Assembly: GCF_028802875.1 (NCBI RefSeq)
Contig: NZ_JARAMP010000022.1
Span: 1-64,000 of the forward strand
Reading direction: 5' to 3'
From: Seohaeicola sp024304985
GTDB lineage: Bacteria; Pseudomonadota; Alphaproteobacteria; Rhodobacterales; Rhodobacteraceae
DNA: 64,000 nucleotides
Part shown: positions 43,274-52,170 of the stretch, piece by piece
How positions within the stretch are numbered: position 1 is the stretch's first letter
How the letters are laid out: every line of letters begins with the position of its first letter
Translations under genes and position numbers: made by a program
Notes under the pieces: generated by a model
The model's database searches: none
What the model saw: the letters and a program-made list of their open reading frames with translations, nothing else
What the model was told of the DNA's origin: nothing

Positions 43274-44080
43274 TCAAGTAAGCCCGTGCATTTCGCACAG
43301 GATGTTCGACGACATGCCCCCGTCGACAGGGATATTGGTGCCACGAATCCACGTGGTCATGTCCGACAGCAGGAAGGCCACGACCGGGGCGATGTCATCG
43401 GCCCGTCCGGGGCGATCCATGACGCGCATATCCTCTTCGGCCCGTGCGCCCAGCGTTTCGATGAAATCGCCAAGGATTGGTGTATCGACCGGGCCGGGGC
43501 TGACGCTGTTCATGCGGATGCCCCGGTCGCGCCAGGTCCAGCGGTTCTGCTGTGTCCAGGCGATCAGCGCTTCTTTGGAGAAGAAATAACTCCGCCCGCC
43601 TGCGTTGGTGATGTCGTGTCGCTGCATGAAACCAGCCAGATCATCCATATCGGCACTTTCACTGGCGCGGATCGCTTCGACCGCATGCGGCCAACCAAAA
43701 CCCGCCAAGGAGGCAAGGTTCACGATCGACGCGCCGTCATTCAGCTTGGGCAGCAGGCCCAACGTCAGGCGTTTGAGGCCGAAGAGATTGACCTTGAGCA
43801 CCTTTTCCGCCGGGGCCGTGGGCGGCAGGCCCGCGATATTGGCGATCCCGTCAATGCCTGAGGGCAGCACATCGACCAACGCATCGATGGTGCGGGCATC
43901 CGACAGATCGGCGCGGTAGAATTCCTCGACATGGTCGAACCGCTTGGTCACGTCCACGCCCAGGACGGTCGCCCCCATCGCGGTGCAGAGCCGCGCGGTT
44001 TCAAACCCGATGCCGCTGGCGGAACCTGTCACGACGATCACCTTGCCCTTGAGAAGGGCGCTTCTCTCCCAAGCTGCCAT
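43274..44080 (-). CDS. short-chain dehydrogenase, coniferyl-alcohol/3-alpha-hydroxysteroid type
   Basis: A 268-residue NAD(P)-dependent oxidoreductase. The cofactor motif is TGSASGIG near residue 19, with NIAGLPPT, LASLAGFGW and the catalytic SYFFSK (YxxxK); C-terminal IPVDGGMSSN. The long loop between Ser and Tyr (AVEAIRASESADMDDLAGF) and the C terminus resemble the coniferyl-alcohol dehydrogenase group. Its ATG overlaps the stop of the aldehyde dehydrogenase gene, so alcohol-to-aldehyde-to-acid oxidation is a reasonable inference. The substrate is unproven. Confidence 0.9.
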   Translation of the reverse strand: MAAWERSALLKGKVIVVTGSASGIGFETARLCTAMGATVLGVDVTKRFDHVEEFYRADLSDARTIDALVDVLPSGIDGIANIAGLPPTAPAEKVLKVNLFGLKRLTLGLLPKLNDGASIVNLASLAGFGWPHAVEAIRASESADMDDLAGFMQRHDITNAGGRSYFFSKEALIAWTQQNRWTWRDRGIRMNSVSPGPVDTPILGDFIETLGARAEEDMRVMDRPGRADDIAPVVAFLLSDMTTWIRGTNIPVDGGMSSNILCEMHGLT

Positions 44081-45552
44081 CAGAACACCGGCGGATATGG
44101 GCGGTGGCCACGATCCAGCGTGATCCAGCGCGTTTCGGTAAAGGTCTCAAGCGACCACTTGCCGCCATGCCGCCCAAGGCCCGAGGCCTTGGAGCCGCCG
44201 AAGGGCACATGCGGCTCGTCATTGATCGAGGAGCAGTTGACGTGGCACATGCCCGTTTCAAGCTGGCGGGCCATGCGCAGGGCGCGTTCCTCGTTGCGGG
44301 TGATGATCCCGGCCGATAGCCCGTATTCGGTGTCATTGTTCAGGGCAATCGCCTCGGCATCCGTTTTGAAGGGCACGACCACGGCGACCGGGCCGAAGGT
44401 CTCGTCCCGCCAGACGGCCATGTCGGGGGTGACATTGGTCAGGATCGTCGGTTCGACATAGCGATCCCAGACACGACCGCCCAGCACGGCCTTGGCGCCT
44501 TTGGCCAGCGCATCCTCGATCTGGTGTTTGACGCGGACGACCTGCCGCTCGTTGATCAGCGGGCCTATGACATTGGCCTTGTCACGGGTGTCCCCTGTCT
44601 TGAGCTTGGACGCGCGGGCCACGAACTGGCGCAGGAAATCAGCATAGATGCTGTCTTGCACCAGCACCTTTTCCACGCTCATGCAGATCTGGCCCTGATG
44701 CATGAAGCTGCCGAAGCTGGCCGCACTTGTGGCGCGGTCCATATCGGCGTCTTCCAGCACGATCAGGCTGTCCTTGCCGCCCAGTTCGACGCAGCATTTC
44801 TTGAGATGGGCCCCGGCCTTTGCGGCGATCTGGCGGCCCACAGGGGTGGAGCCGGTGAAGGATATGCCCTTGACCAGCGGGTTCTCGATCATCTCGTCGC
44901 CCATCTCCTGCACGCGGTCGCGGCTACAGGTGATGACGTTGAACACGCCCTTGGGGATGCCTGCTTCCTCCAGCACTTCGGCAAAGAACAAACCGCCCGC
45001 ATAGGGTGTGTCCTCGGAGGGTTTGAGCACGATGGTGTTGCCTGCGGCCATCGGAAAGGCAAAGCCGCGCGCGGTGAGGATGCCAGGCATGTTCCACGGG
45101 CTGATCACGCTGATCACGCCCATGGGATAGCGCACGGCGGTTGAGAACTTGCCGTGTTCGGACGGAAGCACCTCGCCGATCGACCCGTACAGTACGCCCG
45201 CCGCTGCGCGGAACACCTCGGGGACATAGCCGGTCTCGAACATGCCCTTGCCGAACCAGCCGCCGCCCTCGGCCTGTGCGGCGGCGACAAAATCGGCGGC
45301 CCGCTTTTCCCAGACATCGGCGATCTTGAGCATGTAATGCGCGCGTTCCTGAAACATCAGGCTTGACCATGCCGGGAAGGCGGCTTGTGCTGCCGCAATC
45401 GCCATGCGTGTTTCGGCGCGACCACCATCAGGGATCCGCGCATAAAGCGATCCATCCGAAGGATTGATGTCGTCAAAGCTGCCTTGGCCAGCAACCCAGT
45501 TGCCGCCGATATACATGCCCTTGACGGTTTTCGTATGGGGGGAATCCAGCAT
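44080..45552 (-). CDS. aldehyde dehydrogenase (vanillin/benzaldehyde-dehydrogenase-like)
   Basis: A 490-residue NAD(P)-dependent enzyme oxidising an aldehyde to an acid. Catalytic Cys290 lies in FMHQGQICMSVEKV and the general base Glu256 in CCVELGGKD; the cofactor-site Asn is in SPWNMPG. The MHQGQICMS style and the C-terminal HVPFGGSKASGLGRHGG are typical of the vanillin/salicylaldehyde branch. ATG 45552 is eight bases after AGGAG; ATG 45558 is too close to it. It follows livF by 11 bp. Confidence 0.92.
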   Translation of the reverse strand: MLDSPHTKTVKGMYIGGNWVAGQGSFDDINPSDGSLYARIPDGGRAETRMAIAAAQAAFPAWSSLMFQERAHYMLKIADVWEKRAADFVAAAQAEGGGWFGKGMFETGYVPEVFRAAAGVLYGSIGEVLPSEHGKFSTAVRYPMGVISVISPWNMPGILTARGFAFPMAAGNTIVLKPSEDTPYAGGLFFAEVLEEAGIPKGVFNVITCSRDRVQEMGDEMIENPLVKGISFTGSTPVGRQIAAKAGAHLKKCCVELGGKDSLIVLEDADMDRATSAASFGSFMHQGQICMSVEKVLVQDSIYADFLRQFVARASKLKTGDTRDKANVIGPLINERQVVRVKHQIEDALAKGAKAVLGGRVWDRYVEPTILTNVTPDMAVWRDETFGPVAVVVPFKTDAEAIALNNDTEYGLSAGIITRNEERALRMARQLETGMCHVNCSSINDEPHVPFGGSKASGLGRHGGKWSLETFTETRWITLDRGHRPYPPVF

Positions 45553-45563
45553 CTGCATCTCTC

Positions 45564-46757
45564 CTATGAACGGTCGAAATCGTTGCCACCCGGTCTGCGG
45601 CGCCAGACTTCAACGCGGGGGGCGCGGTAGACCTCGATGGTAACGGGCGGGGAAGCCGGGTGGCTGTCCTGTCGTTGTGATGTCTGTGGCGCCGAATCGC
45701 GCGCTCGATCCTGCGGACGCGAGCGTTCGACGACGCGGGGGCGGCGCGCGGCCTGTGCGGCGCGCTCGATCTCGGCCAGTGTCGCGGCAATGCGGTCATT
45801 CTGCTGTGCGGCCTGCGCAGGCGCAGTCTGGCGTCTGTCGGTCACGGCGGATTGCTGGCGCTGGCTGGCCTGTGCCACCAGATCAGCAACCGAACGGCCA
45901 AGGATCATATCGGCAGAGACTGTCTGGCTGGGTCGTGGCGACACGGCAAAGGTCTGCGGCGCGGCCTCAGACGGCACGGCATCCCTGCCGGATGGGCCCT
46001 GCGCCGCATCGTGGGTATGCGGTGCGGCCGCCCCGCCAGCCCCCAGATAGGCGGACTGCACAGCAGGGTCGTTGCGCAGGGCCGCGGCACTGTCCTCATG
46101 CACGATATGAGCGTTCTCCAGCAGATAACCGCGATCCGCGATGGCAAGGCTTTGCTTGGCGTTCTGTTCCACCAGCAGAATACCGATACCCAGATCGCGC
46201 ACCTTTTTCAGGTTCTGGAACAACTCCTTGCACAGCAGTGGCGACAGACCCAAAGACGGCTCGTCCAGCGTCAGAATGTTGGGGTTCGACATCATGGCCC
46301 GCCCGATGGCCACCATCTGCTGCTCGCCGCCCGACATGGTGCGCACGACCTGTCCGCTGCGTTCGATCAATTTGGGAAACAGCTCGTGAACACGGTCCAG
46401 ATTGGAGGCCTGATCCTCACGCGCGCGGGCCGAATAGGCCCCGAGGATCAGGTTCTCGCGCACGGTCAAATCACCAAAGACGCCACGCCCTTCCGGCACC
46501 AGCGCTACACCCTGATCCAGAATGCGGTTGGCTGGCAAAGTCGTCAGATCCTCGCCGTACAGCGTGATCTGCCCGCTGACCTGTCCTTCGCAAATGCCGC
46601 TGATCGCCTTGAGTAGGGTCGATTTGCCTGCACCGTTCGCGCCAAGGATCACCACGATCTCGCCGGGGCGGACGGTGATCGACGCATCTTCAAGCGCGCG
46701 GTGCTTGCCATAGCTGACGGTCAGGTTGCGGACTTCAAGACCTGCGGATCTAGACAT
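45564..46757 (-). CDS. livF: branched-chain amino acid-type ABC transporter ATPase LivF with long C-terminal tail
   Basis: A 397-residue protein; a normal LivF is about 235-240. Residues 1-240 are the complete ATPase: Walker A GANGAGKST (39-47), signature MSGGEQQ (141-147), Walker B ILTLDEPSLG (161-170). Residues 241-397 are an extra low-complexity tail rich in Gln, Arg, Ala, Ser and Pro, ending in a more ordered VTIEVYRAPRVEVWRRR. The tail is in frame, without any frameshift, and runs to 11 bp before the next gene. Its function is unknown; it may be a protein- or membrane-contact region. GGGGG lies six bases before ATG 46757. Confidence 0.9.
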   Translation of the reverse strand: MSRSAGLEVRNLTVSYGKHRALEDASITVRPGEIVVILGANGAGKSTLLKAISGICEGQVSGQITLYGEDLTTLPANRILDQGVALVPEGRGVFGDLTVRENLILGAYSARAREDQASNLDRVHELFPKLIERSGQVVRTMSGGEQQMVAIGRAMMSNPNILTLDEPSLGLSPLLCKELFQNLKKVRDLGIGILLVEQNAKQSLAIADRGYLLENAHIVHEDSAAALRNDPAVQSAYLGAGGAAAPHTHDAAQGPSGRDAVPSEAAPQTFAVSPRPSQTVSADMILGRSVADLVAQASQRQQSAVTDRRQTAPAQAAQQNDRIAATLAEIERAAQAARRPRVVERSRPQDRARDSAPQTSQRQDSHPASPPVTIEVYRAPRVEVWRRRPGGNDFDRS

Positions 46758-47481
46758 CGTCATCCCCCAGATAGGCGCGGATCACGTCCGGGTCGGACAG
46801 GACCTGCTGTGGTGTGCCCTCGGCGATCTTGGTGCCCGAAGCCATGACCACGCAGGTATCGCAAAGCGACCGGATCGCATCCATAACATGTTCCACCAGA
46901 ATGATGGTGCGGCCATCGTCGCGCAGCGATTTGATCAGGCTAATCCCGATCTGCAATTCGGTCGGGTTCAGGCCCGCCAGCCATTCATCCAGCAACAGAA
47001 GTTTCGGATCGCTGGCCAGCACGCGGGCCAGTTCGACGCGCTTGGTGTCGATATAGGTCAACTGTCCGACGCGCAGGTGGCCCTTGCCCTCCAAGCCCAC
47101 GCGGGCCAGCAGGGTTTCGGCATGCGCGCGGGCCTCATGCCCCCAGCGGCGGCGATGGCCAAAAACGGCACCGGCCACAACGTTCTCGAGAACAGTCATC
47201 GACGGCAACAGCCGGACCAACTGGAAGGTGCGGGCGATGCCGCGCCGGTTGATCTGCTCGGCGGGCAGGGCGGTGATCGGGGTGCCGCGCAGCAGCACCT
47301 CACCGCCCGAGACTTTGAGCGCGCCGGATATCAGGTTCATGGTCGTGGACTTGCCCGAGCCATTGGGGCCGATCAGCCCCATGACCTGATGTTCGGCGAC
47401 GTCGAAGGTCATCGCATTGACCGCGACAAGACCGCCGAAGCGTTTCGTGACATTGCGCAAAGACAGGACCGGGGCGCTCAT
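46750..47481 (-). CDS. livG: branched-chain amino acid-type ABC transporter ATPase LivG
   Basis: A 243-residue ATPase. Walker A is GPNGSGKST, Walker B LLLLDEWLAGLNP. The signature region reads LTYIDTKRVELARVL, where the usual LSYGQQRRLEIARAL is changed at several positions, though these variants occur in LivG proteins of aromatic-compound operons. The start ATG 47481 overlaps the livM stop. A longer open frame upstream lies within livM and is rejected. Confidence 0.92.
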   Translation of the reverse strand: MSAPVLSLRNVTKRFGGLVAVNAMTFDVAEHQVMGLIGPNGSGKSTTMNLISGALKVSGGEVLLRGTPITALPAEQINRRGIARTFQLVRLLPSMTVLENVVAGAVFGHRRRWGHEARAHAETLLARVGLEGKGHLRVGQLTYIDTKRVELARVLASDPKLLLLDEWLAGLNPTELQIGISLIKSLRDDGRTIILVEHVMDAIRSLCDTCVVMASGTKIAEGTPQQVLSDPDVIRAYLGDDDV

Positions 47482-48416
47482 GCCAGACCCTCCGCATCCG
47501 CGCCGCGCGTGCGATGCCGGATCTGTTCCAGCAAGCCTACGAAACCGCGCGGTAGCAGGTAGACAATGACCAGAAAGGCCACACCCAGCAGCAAGGTCGT
47601 CTGTTGCGGAAAGCTGGAGGAGATCGACTCCCACAGCAGGGTGAATGGGATGACGCCCACGAGTGGCCCCCACAGACGCCCGGCCCCACCCAGAAGCGCC
47701 ATGATCACCACCTGAAAGGACAGCATCGGTGCAAAGGCCAGACTGGGTTCGATATAGACGTAACGCGGGGCAAGGATTGCCCCCGTCATCGCCGCGACCG
47801 ACCCCGGCACCATGAACAAAAGCACTTTCGACAGGGCGGTGTTGATGCCGGAATGAACGGCGACCGTTTCATCATCGCCGATGATGCGCAGCGCAAAGCC
47901 CAGCCGCGACCGCCCGATCAGCCAGCCAGTCAAAAACACCGCTGCGGCCAGCGACAGCAGCATCCAGTAAATCCCCGCCTCGGTGATGTCGGTCAGGACA
48001 TAAAGCCCCTTCTGACCCGAGCGGTTCTGCACCCAAGTAATGACCTGTCGCACCAATTCTGCCAGACCAAGGGTGAAGATCACGAAATAGACCCCCGACA
48101 GGCGCAGCGTCGCCAGACCCACCAGCGCGGCCAGCACGGCGCCGATCACTCCCGCAATCCCGATCAGTGACCAGAAGGGGAGAGTCTCGAACCCCAGACC
48201 GGTGACATAGGTGCCCACACCGAAAAACGCCGCTGTCGCCAAGGAGATGTAATGTGTGGGCCCCGAAAAGAGCGCCCAGCTTGTGGCCAGCACCGTGAAC
48301 ATGGCGATGGTCACGCCGATTGACAGCCAGTACCCCGAGCCGGACAGCGGCAGCAGCGCGCAGATACCGAAGGCTGCTGTGGCAAGAACAAGGTTGCGGA
48401 TATCGGTGCCGGTCAT
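47478..48416 (-). CDS. livM: branched-chain amino acid-type ABC transporter permease LivM
   Basis: A 312-residue inner-membrane permease with about nine or ten membrane segments. The family sequence is visible in GPTHYISLATAAFFGVGTYV and in the EAA-like LRIIGDDETVAVHSGI. Start ATG 48416 overlaps the livH stop (ATGA). It forms the translocation path with LivH. Confidence 0.92.
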   Translation of the reverse strand: MTGTDIRNLVLATAAFGICALLPLSGSGYWLSIGVTIAMFTVLATSWALFSGPTHYISLATAAFFGVGTYVTGLGFETLPFWSLIGIAGVIGAVLAALVGLATLRLSGVYFVIFTLGLAELVRQVITWVQNRSGQKGLYVLTDITEAGIYWMLLSLAAAVFLTGWLIGRSRLGFALRIIGDDETVAVHSGINTALSKVLLFMVPGSVAAMTGAILAPRYVYIEPSLAFAPMLSFQVVIMALLGGAGRLWGPLVGVIPFTLLWESISSSFPQQTTLLLGVAFLVIVYLLPRGFVGLLEQIRHRTRGADAEGLA

Positions 48417-49279
48417 GTGGGCTTCTTTCCGAACAGGCCCTGCGGGCGGAACAGCAAGATAAGGATGAACAGCGTATAGGCGGCGGCCAGCGTCAGACCG
48501 GGGTCCAGCAGCGTAGCCACCATCGTCTCGACGATCCCCAGCAAGAGCGCGGCGACGATGGTGCCACGCACATCGCCGACGCCGCCCATGATCACGATGA
48601 TCAATGCCTTGAGCGTGAAGATCACACCGGTCGAGGCATCCAGTGTCAGATAAGTCGACAGCAAGGCGCCACCGACAGCGGTCACCGCTCCTCCGAGGCC
48701 AAAGGCCAGTGCGGCCAGATGATTGACGTTGATCCCCACCAGTCGCGCACTGTCCGGTGAGACGGCGATGGCACGGATCGACAGGCCCGGACGGCTGCGG
48801 TTCAACCACAGATAAAGCGCGCCGCAGATCACCACAGCTGCAAGGAAGGCCGCCACACGGTTAAGCGCGAAGGTATCGCCCGCGATCACGATGGGCCGTG
48901 CCAGATAGGAATAGTTGAAATAATCCCCGCCAAAGACCATCAGCATCAGCCCGACCATCACGAAGGACAAACCAAAGGTGGCCAGAATGCTGTCCGTCTC
49001 AAGCTGACCGCGCGTCTTGGCGCGCTTGACCAAGGGTTGCAGCATGATCTTGTAGATCAGCCAGTTCAGCACAAATGTCAGCGGCGCCAGAAGAAAGATC
49101 GTCAGGAACGGGCTGATCTGACCGCCTGTGTACATCCAGAAAGCGGCAAAACCGCCCGCCACGAGCATCTCGCCATTCGCAAGGTTCATGATGCGGGCCA
49201 CGCCATATTGCAGGTTCAGCCCCATGGCGATCAGCGCATAGGTGCCGCCCAGCAAAAGCCCTGTGATCAGAATGTCCAT
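48413..49279 (-). CDS. livH: branched-chain amino acid-type ABC transporter permease LivH
   Basis: A 288-residue permease with about eight membrane segments. The start LLLGGTYALIAMGLNLQYGV and the EAA-like AIAVSPDSARLVGINVNH are typical for LivH. It follows the binding-protein gene after 75 bp that contain a hairpin. Confidence 0.92.
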   Translation of the reverse strand: MDILITGLLLGGTYALIAMGLNLQYGVARIMNLANGEMLVAGGFAAFWMYTGGQISPFLTIFLLAPLTFVLNWLIYKIMLQPLVKRAKTRGQLETDSILATFGLSFVMVGLMLMVFGGDYFNYSYLARPIVIAGDTFALNRVAAFLAAVVICGALYLWLNRSRPGLSIRAIAVSPDSARLVGINVNHLAALAFGLGGAVTAVGGALLSTYLTLDASTGVIFTLKALIIVIMGGVGDVRGTIVAALLLGIVETMVATLLDPGLTLAAAYTLFILILLFRPQGLFGKKPT

Positions 49280-49314
49280 TCGCGTCCCGTTCCTGCCTTG
49301 CCGCCAGCCGGTAT

Positions 49315-49342
49315 GGGTGCCCCGGCGTTGACCGGGACACCC
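49315..49342 (-). terminator. hairpin between the Liv-type binding protein gene and livH
   Basis: GGGTG-C-CCCGG (49315-49325) and CCGGG-A-CACCC (49332-49342) pair with a single internal mismatch and a six-base loop, 12 bp after the SBP stop codon. No U-tract follows on the minus strand, so it is more likely an RNA-stabilising hairpin than a terminator. Confidence 0.55.
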
Positions 49343-49354
49343 AAAGCCTTGAAA

Positions 49355-50554
49355 TTACTTCCAGCCATCCTTCAGGATCACAGGCACTGCCCCGTCGCGG
49401 TTGCGCGAGGCGACGCCCTTGAACACGCCATCCTGCCACTGGCCGACAGTCCAGAAAGCCTGGTTGTTGTTGTTCTCGTCAAAGCTGATGGGGCCCAGCA
49501 CGGTGTCGAATGTGCCCGTGCGCAGGTGATCGGCCACGGCCTTGCGGTCCAGACCGACGGCTTCGATCGACTGCTCCAGAATTTCAAGCGAGGCGTAGGT
49601 GGTCGCCGAGGCCCAGAAGTCCGGCTTGGCCCCGGTCACGGCCTCATGCGCGGCCGCATATTCCTGAAACTTCGGGTCATCCACATTGACGCCACCCGGG
49701 CCCATCACCCCATTGGCCGCCGCACCGAAGCGCGCACCAAAGGCGGGGAAGGGGGTAGCGACCGCAGTGTAGAAGGCCTGCACCTGCAGATCTTCGATGA
49801 TCGCCTGTTCGGTCAGCGCAAAGGTATCGGGCGGATAGGACCATGCCACGAACGCATCAGGGGCCGCGGCTTTCGCGCCCTTCATCACCGGCGACAGATC
49901 CTGCGTGCCCAGCGGATACGAGGTGTCATAGACGATCTCGAACCCGGCCTCAGAGAATTTGTCGCGCGCCACATCGGCCAGTTCGATCCCGAAGGCATCG
50001 GCCACATTGACCATGGCGATCTTGTTGCCCAGCTGACCCGCATCGCGCATGTCAGTCAGGATTTTCACCGTATCCTCGGCCAGCGCGGATGTGGTGCCCA
50101 GCGTGAAGAACATGTCGGGGAATTGCTTGGACAGCGCGGGCTGCTGGTCGGTAATGGCCGACACTGCGATCAGCGGATAGCCGTAGCGCGCAAAGATCGG
50201 AGCAGCGGCCACAACCAGACCGGTGCCGTAGGGAGAGACGATGAAATGCACCTCATCCTGCGTGGCAAGGCGTTGAATGGCCTTGATCGTCTCACCGGGG
50301 TTGGTCTGGTCGTCATATTCGATAATCTCGACAGGCATCATCGTGCCGCCGACATTGATCCCGCCACGCTCGTTCACCTGCGCCGCCCAAAGCTGCACAT
50401 TGGGCCACTGGCTGACGGCGGCACCGCCCGCGAGCGGGCCGGTCTTGGGGGCGGCTGCCCCGATCTTGATCGTCTCGGCGCTGACGGCGCCGGTGGCCAG
50501 ACTGGTGCTCAGCGCCAGTGCCGCCACGAATTTCAGGGCTGTTCTGCGTTTCAT
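49355..50554 (-). CDS. branched-chain amino acid-type ABC substrate-binding protein
   Basis: A 399-residue periplasmic receptor with a Sec signal peptide (MKRRTALKFVAALALSTS..., cleavage near VSAE) followed by TIKIGAAAPKTGPLAGG, the type I periplasmic fold start. GGAGGAGG precedes the ATG. This class binds amino acids, but many members bind aromatic acids, urea or amides. The neighbouring aldehyde and alcohol dehydrogenases point to an aromatic or related compound rather than leucine; this is inference. Confidence 0.92.
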   Translation of the reverse strand: MKRRTALKFVAALALSTSLATGAVSAETIKIGAAAPKTGPLAGGAAVSQWPNVQLWAAQVNERGGINVGGTMMPVEIIEYDDQTNPGETIKAIQRLATQDEVHFIVSPYGTGLVVAAAPIFARYGYPLIAVSAITDQQPALSKQFPDMFFTLGTTSALAEDTVKILTDMRDAGQLGNKIAMVNVADAFGIELADVARDKFSEAGFEIVYDTSYPLGTQDLSPVMKGAKAAAPDAFVAWSYPPDTFALTEQAIIEDLQVQAFYTAVATPFPAFGARFGAAANGVMGPGGVNVDDPKFQEYAAAHEAVTGAKPDFWASATTYASLEILEQSIEAVGLDRKAVADHLRTGTFDTVLGPISFDENNNNQAFWTVGQWQDGVFKGVASRNRDGAVPVILKDGWK

Positions 50555-50617
50555 GTTGATCCTCCTCCAGGGTCAGTCGTTGGTTGTCGTCTTGTCGGTG
50601 CTCTTGGCGGCACCTGT

Positions 50618-52018
50618 TCACAAACTGTGGCGCGCACCATCAGGATGCAGTGCGATCCAGCGCAACTCGGTGAATTCATCCAGCGCGGTTTCCCCGCCGA
50701 AACGGCCATACCCGCTGGCCTTCATGCCACCGAAGGGCATGGCCGCATCGTCATAGACGGTCGATCCGTTGATGTGGCAGATGCCCGTTTCAAGCCGCGC
50801 CGCCAGCGCGAGGGCGCGATCCCTATCGCGGCTGAAAATGGCGGAGGCCAACCCATATTCGGTGTCATTTGCAATCGACAGCGCCTCTTCCTCGTCCCTC
50901 ACTCGCAGGATCGAGGCGACCGGGCCGAAACTTTCCTCGTGATAGATCGCCATATTCGAGGCGACATGGTCGATCACGGCAGGCTGCATCACCGCGCCCT
51001 CGACCCGCCCCCCGATCAGAAGCTCTGCTCCCTTGTCCTGCGCATCCCGGAGAAGCGCCGCCACCCTTTCGGCTGCCGCTGCATGGATCAGCGTGCCAAG
51101 AGAGGCTGCCTCGCGCTGCGGATCAGCGGCCCGCAGGGTTTGCGTCCTGGCAACCAGCTTGGCGACAAAGCGATCCGCGATGTCATCCAGCAGAATGATC
51201 CGCTCGGTCGACATGCAGATCTGTCCCTGATTGAAAAAAGCGCCATGCGCTGCCGCCTCGACCGCAGCGTCAAGATCGGCATCCTCCAGAACGATCAACG
51301 CCGCCTTGCCGCTGAGTTCCAGCACGCAACGCTTGAGATGATGCGCCGCGGTGACCGCCACCTGGCGACCAACCCGCGTCGATCCGGTAAAGTTGACACG
51401 CCGCACTGCCGGATGGGCGATCAGATGATTGACCACAGCTTCTGACTGATCGGGCAGGGCGGTCACGACATTCGCCACACCTGCGGGCAATCCTGACCCG
51501 TTAAGGATCTCTACCACGGCACGATGGGTCTGCGGGCAATGCTCCGAACCTTTCAGCACGACCGTGTTGCCACAGGCCAGAGGTGTGGCGATTGCCCGGA
51601 CCGCCAGCGTGATCGGCGCGTTCCATGGTGCGATTCCCAGCACGACACCCACCGCTTGCCGCCGCAGGATAGACAGGCTTCCATCTTCCGCTGGCGGCAT
51701 TTCGCGATCAGCCAGAAGCGCGGGCAATCCGGCTGCCTGGCGCAGGATGCGAAGCGCCAGATCAATGTTGAACTGCGTCCAGCCCGAGGCCGCACCCACT
51801 TCTTTCGCGGCAAGGTTGACCAGTTGGGCGCGACTGCCATCAAGCGCGTCGGCCATCCGGTGCAAATGGGCCGCCCGGTCTTCGGCAGAACGCTGCGACC
51901 AATCCCAGAAAGCTGCCGCAGCAGCATTGGCCGCCGCATCCGCCGCGTTCTGGCCCGAGTCCACCACCCTGAAAGGCGATGTCACGGACGGGCTTTGAAA
52001 GACCCGTTCAGCGTCCAA
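50618..52018 (-). CDS. aldehyde dehydrogenase (salicylaldehyde-dehydrogenase-like)
   Basis: A 466-residue NAD(P)-dependent aldehyde dehydrogenase. Catalytic Cys268 (FFNQGQICMSTERI), base Glu234 (CVLELSGKA) and APWNAP at 130-135 are intact. TTG 52018 is chosen because GGAGG lies eight bases upstream; TTG 52054 would add 12 residues but sits on its own purine run. It is the first gene of the minus-strand operon feeding the Liv-type importer, the second aldehyde dehydrogenase and the SDR, and is divergent from an AraC regulator. The two dehydrogenases are only distantly alike, so they probably act on different aldehydes. Confidence 0.9.
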   Translation of the reverse strand: MDAERVFQSPSVTSPFRVVDSGQNAADAAANAAAAAFWDWSQRSAEDRAAHLHRMADALDGSRAQLVNLAAKEVGAASGWTQFNIDLALRILRQAAGLPALLADREMPPAEDGSLSILRRQAVGVVLGIAPWNAPITLAVRAIATPLACGNTVVLKGSEHCPQTHRAVVEILNGSGLPAGVANVVTALPDQSEAVVNHLIAHPAVRRVNFTGSTRVGRQVAVTAAHHLKRCVLELSGKAALIVLEDADLDAAVEAAAHGAFFNQGQICMSTERIILLDDIADRFVAKLVARTQTLRAADPQREAASLGTLIHAAAAERVAALLRDAQDKGAELLIGGRVEGAVMQPAVIDHVASNMAIYHEESFGPVASILRVRDEEEALSIANDTEYGLASAIFSRDRDRALALAARLETGICHINGSTVYDDAAMPFGGMKASGYGRFGGETALDEFTELRWIALHPDGARHSL

Positions 52019-52132
52019 ACCGAATTCCTCCCCCAAGGCATGATCCGCTCGCAACCCTCCCCGGTCGCGTGGTGCGGCTGTGCCTTTCTTTATTGCACGT
52101 CAAACTATCCGTAGTGACGCCAAGGAAAATGT

Positions 52133-52160
52133 GAAATTATGGGATATAGTTTATAATTTC
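52133..52160. promoter_or_regulatory. inverted repeat before the AraC gene
   Basis: GAAATTAT (52133-52140) and ATAATTTC (52153-52160) are perfect 8-bp arms separated by 12 bp, ending 10 bp before the araC-type start. The site lies in the 152-bp divergent control region (52019-52170) and may be an operator for the regulator; the AT-rich TATAGTTTATAAT within may also be a -10 region. Confidence 0.4.
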
Positions 52161-52170
52161 CGGGGTAAAG

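Noticed and set aside
49037..51445. Very long plus-strand open frame (about 800 codons) opposite the Liv-type SBP and aldehyde dehydrogenase
   Set aside because: It is antisense to two well-conserved genes and its product is His/Arg/Gly/Gln-rich without family features; such frames are common in GC-rich DNA.
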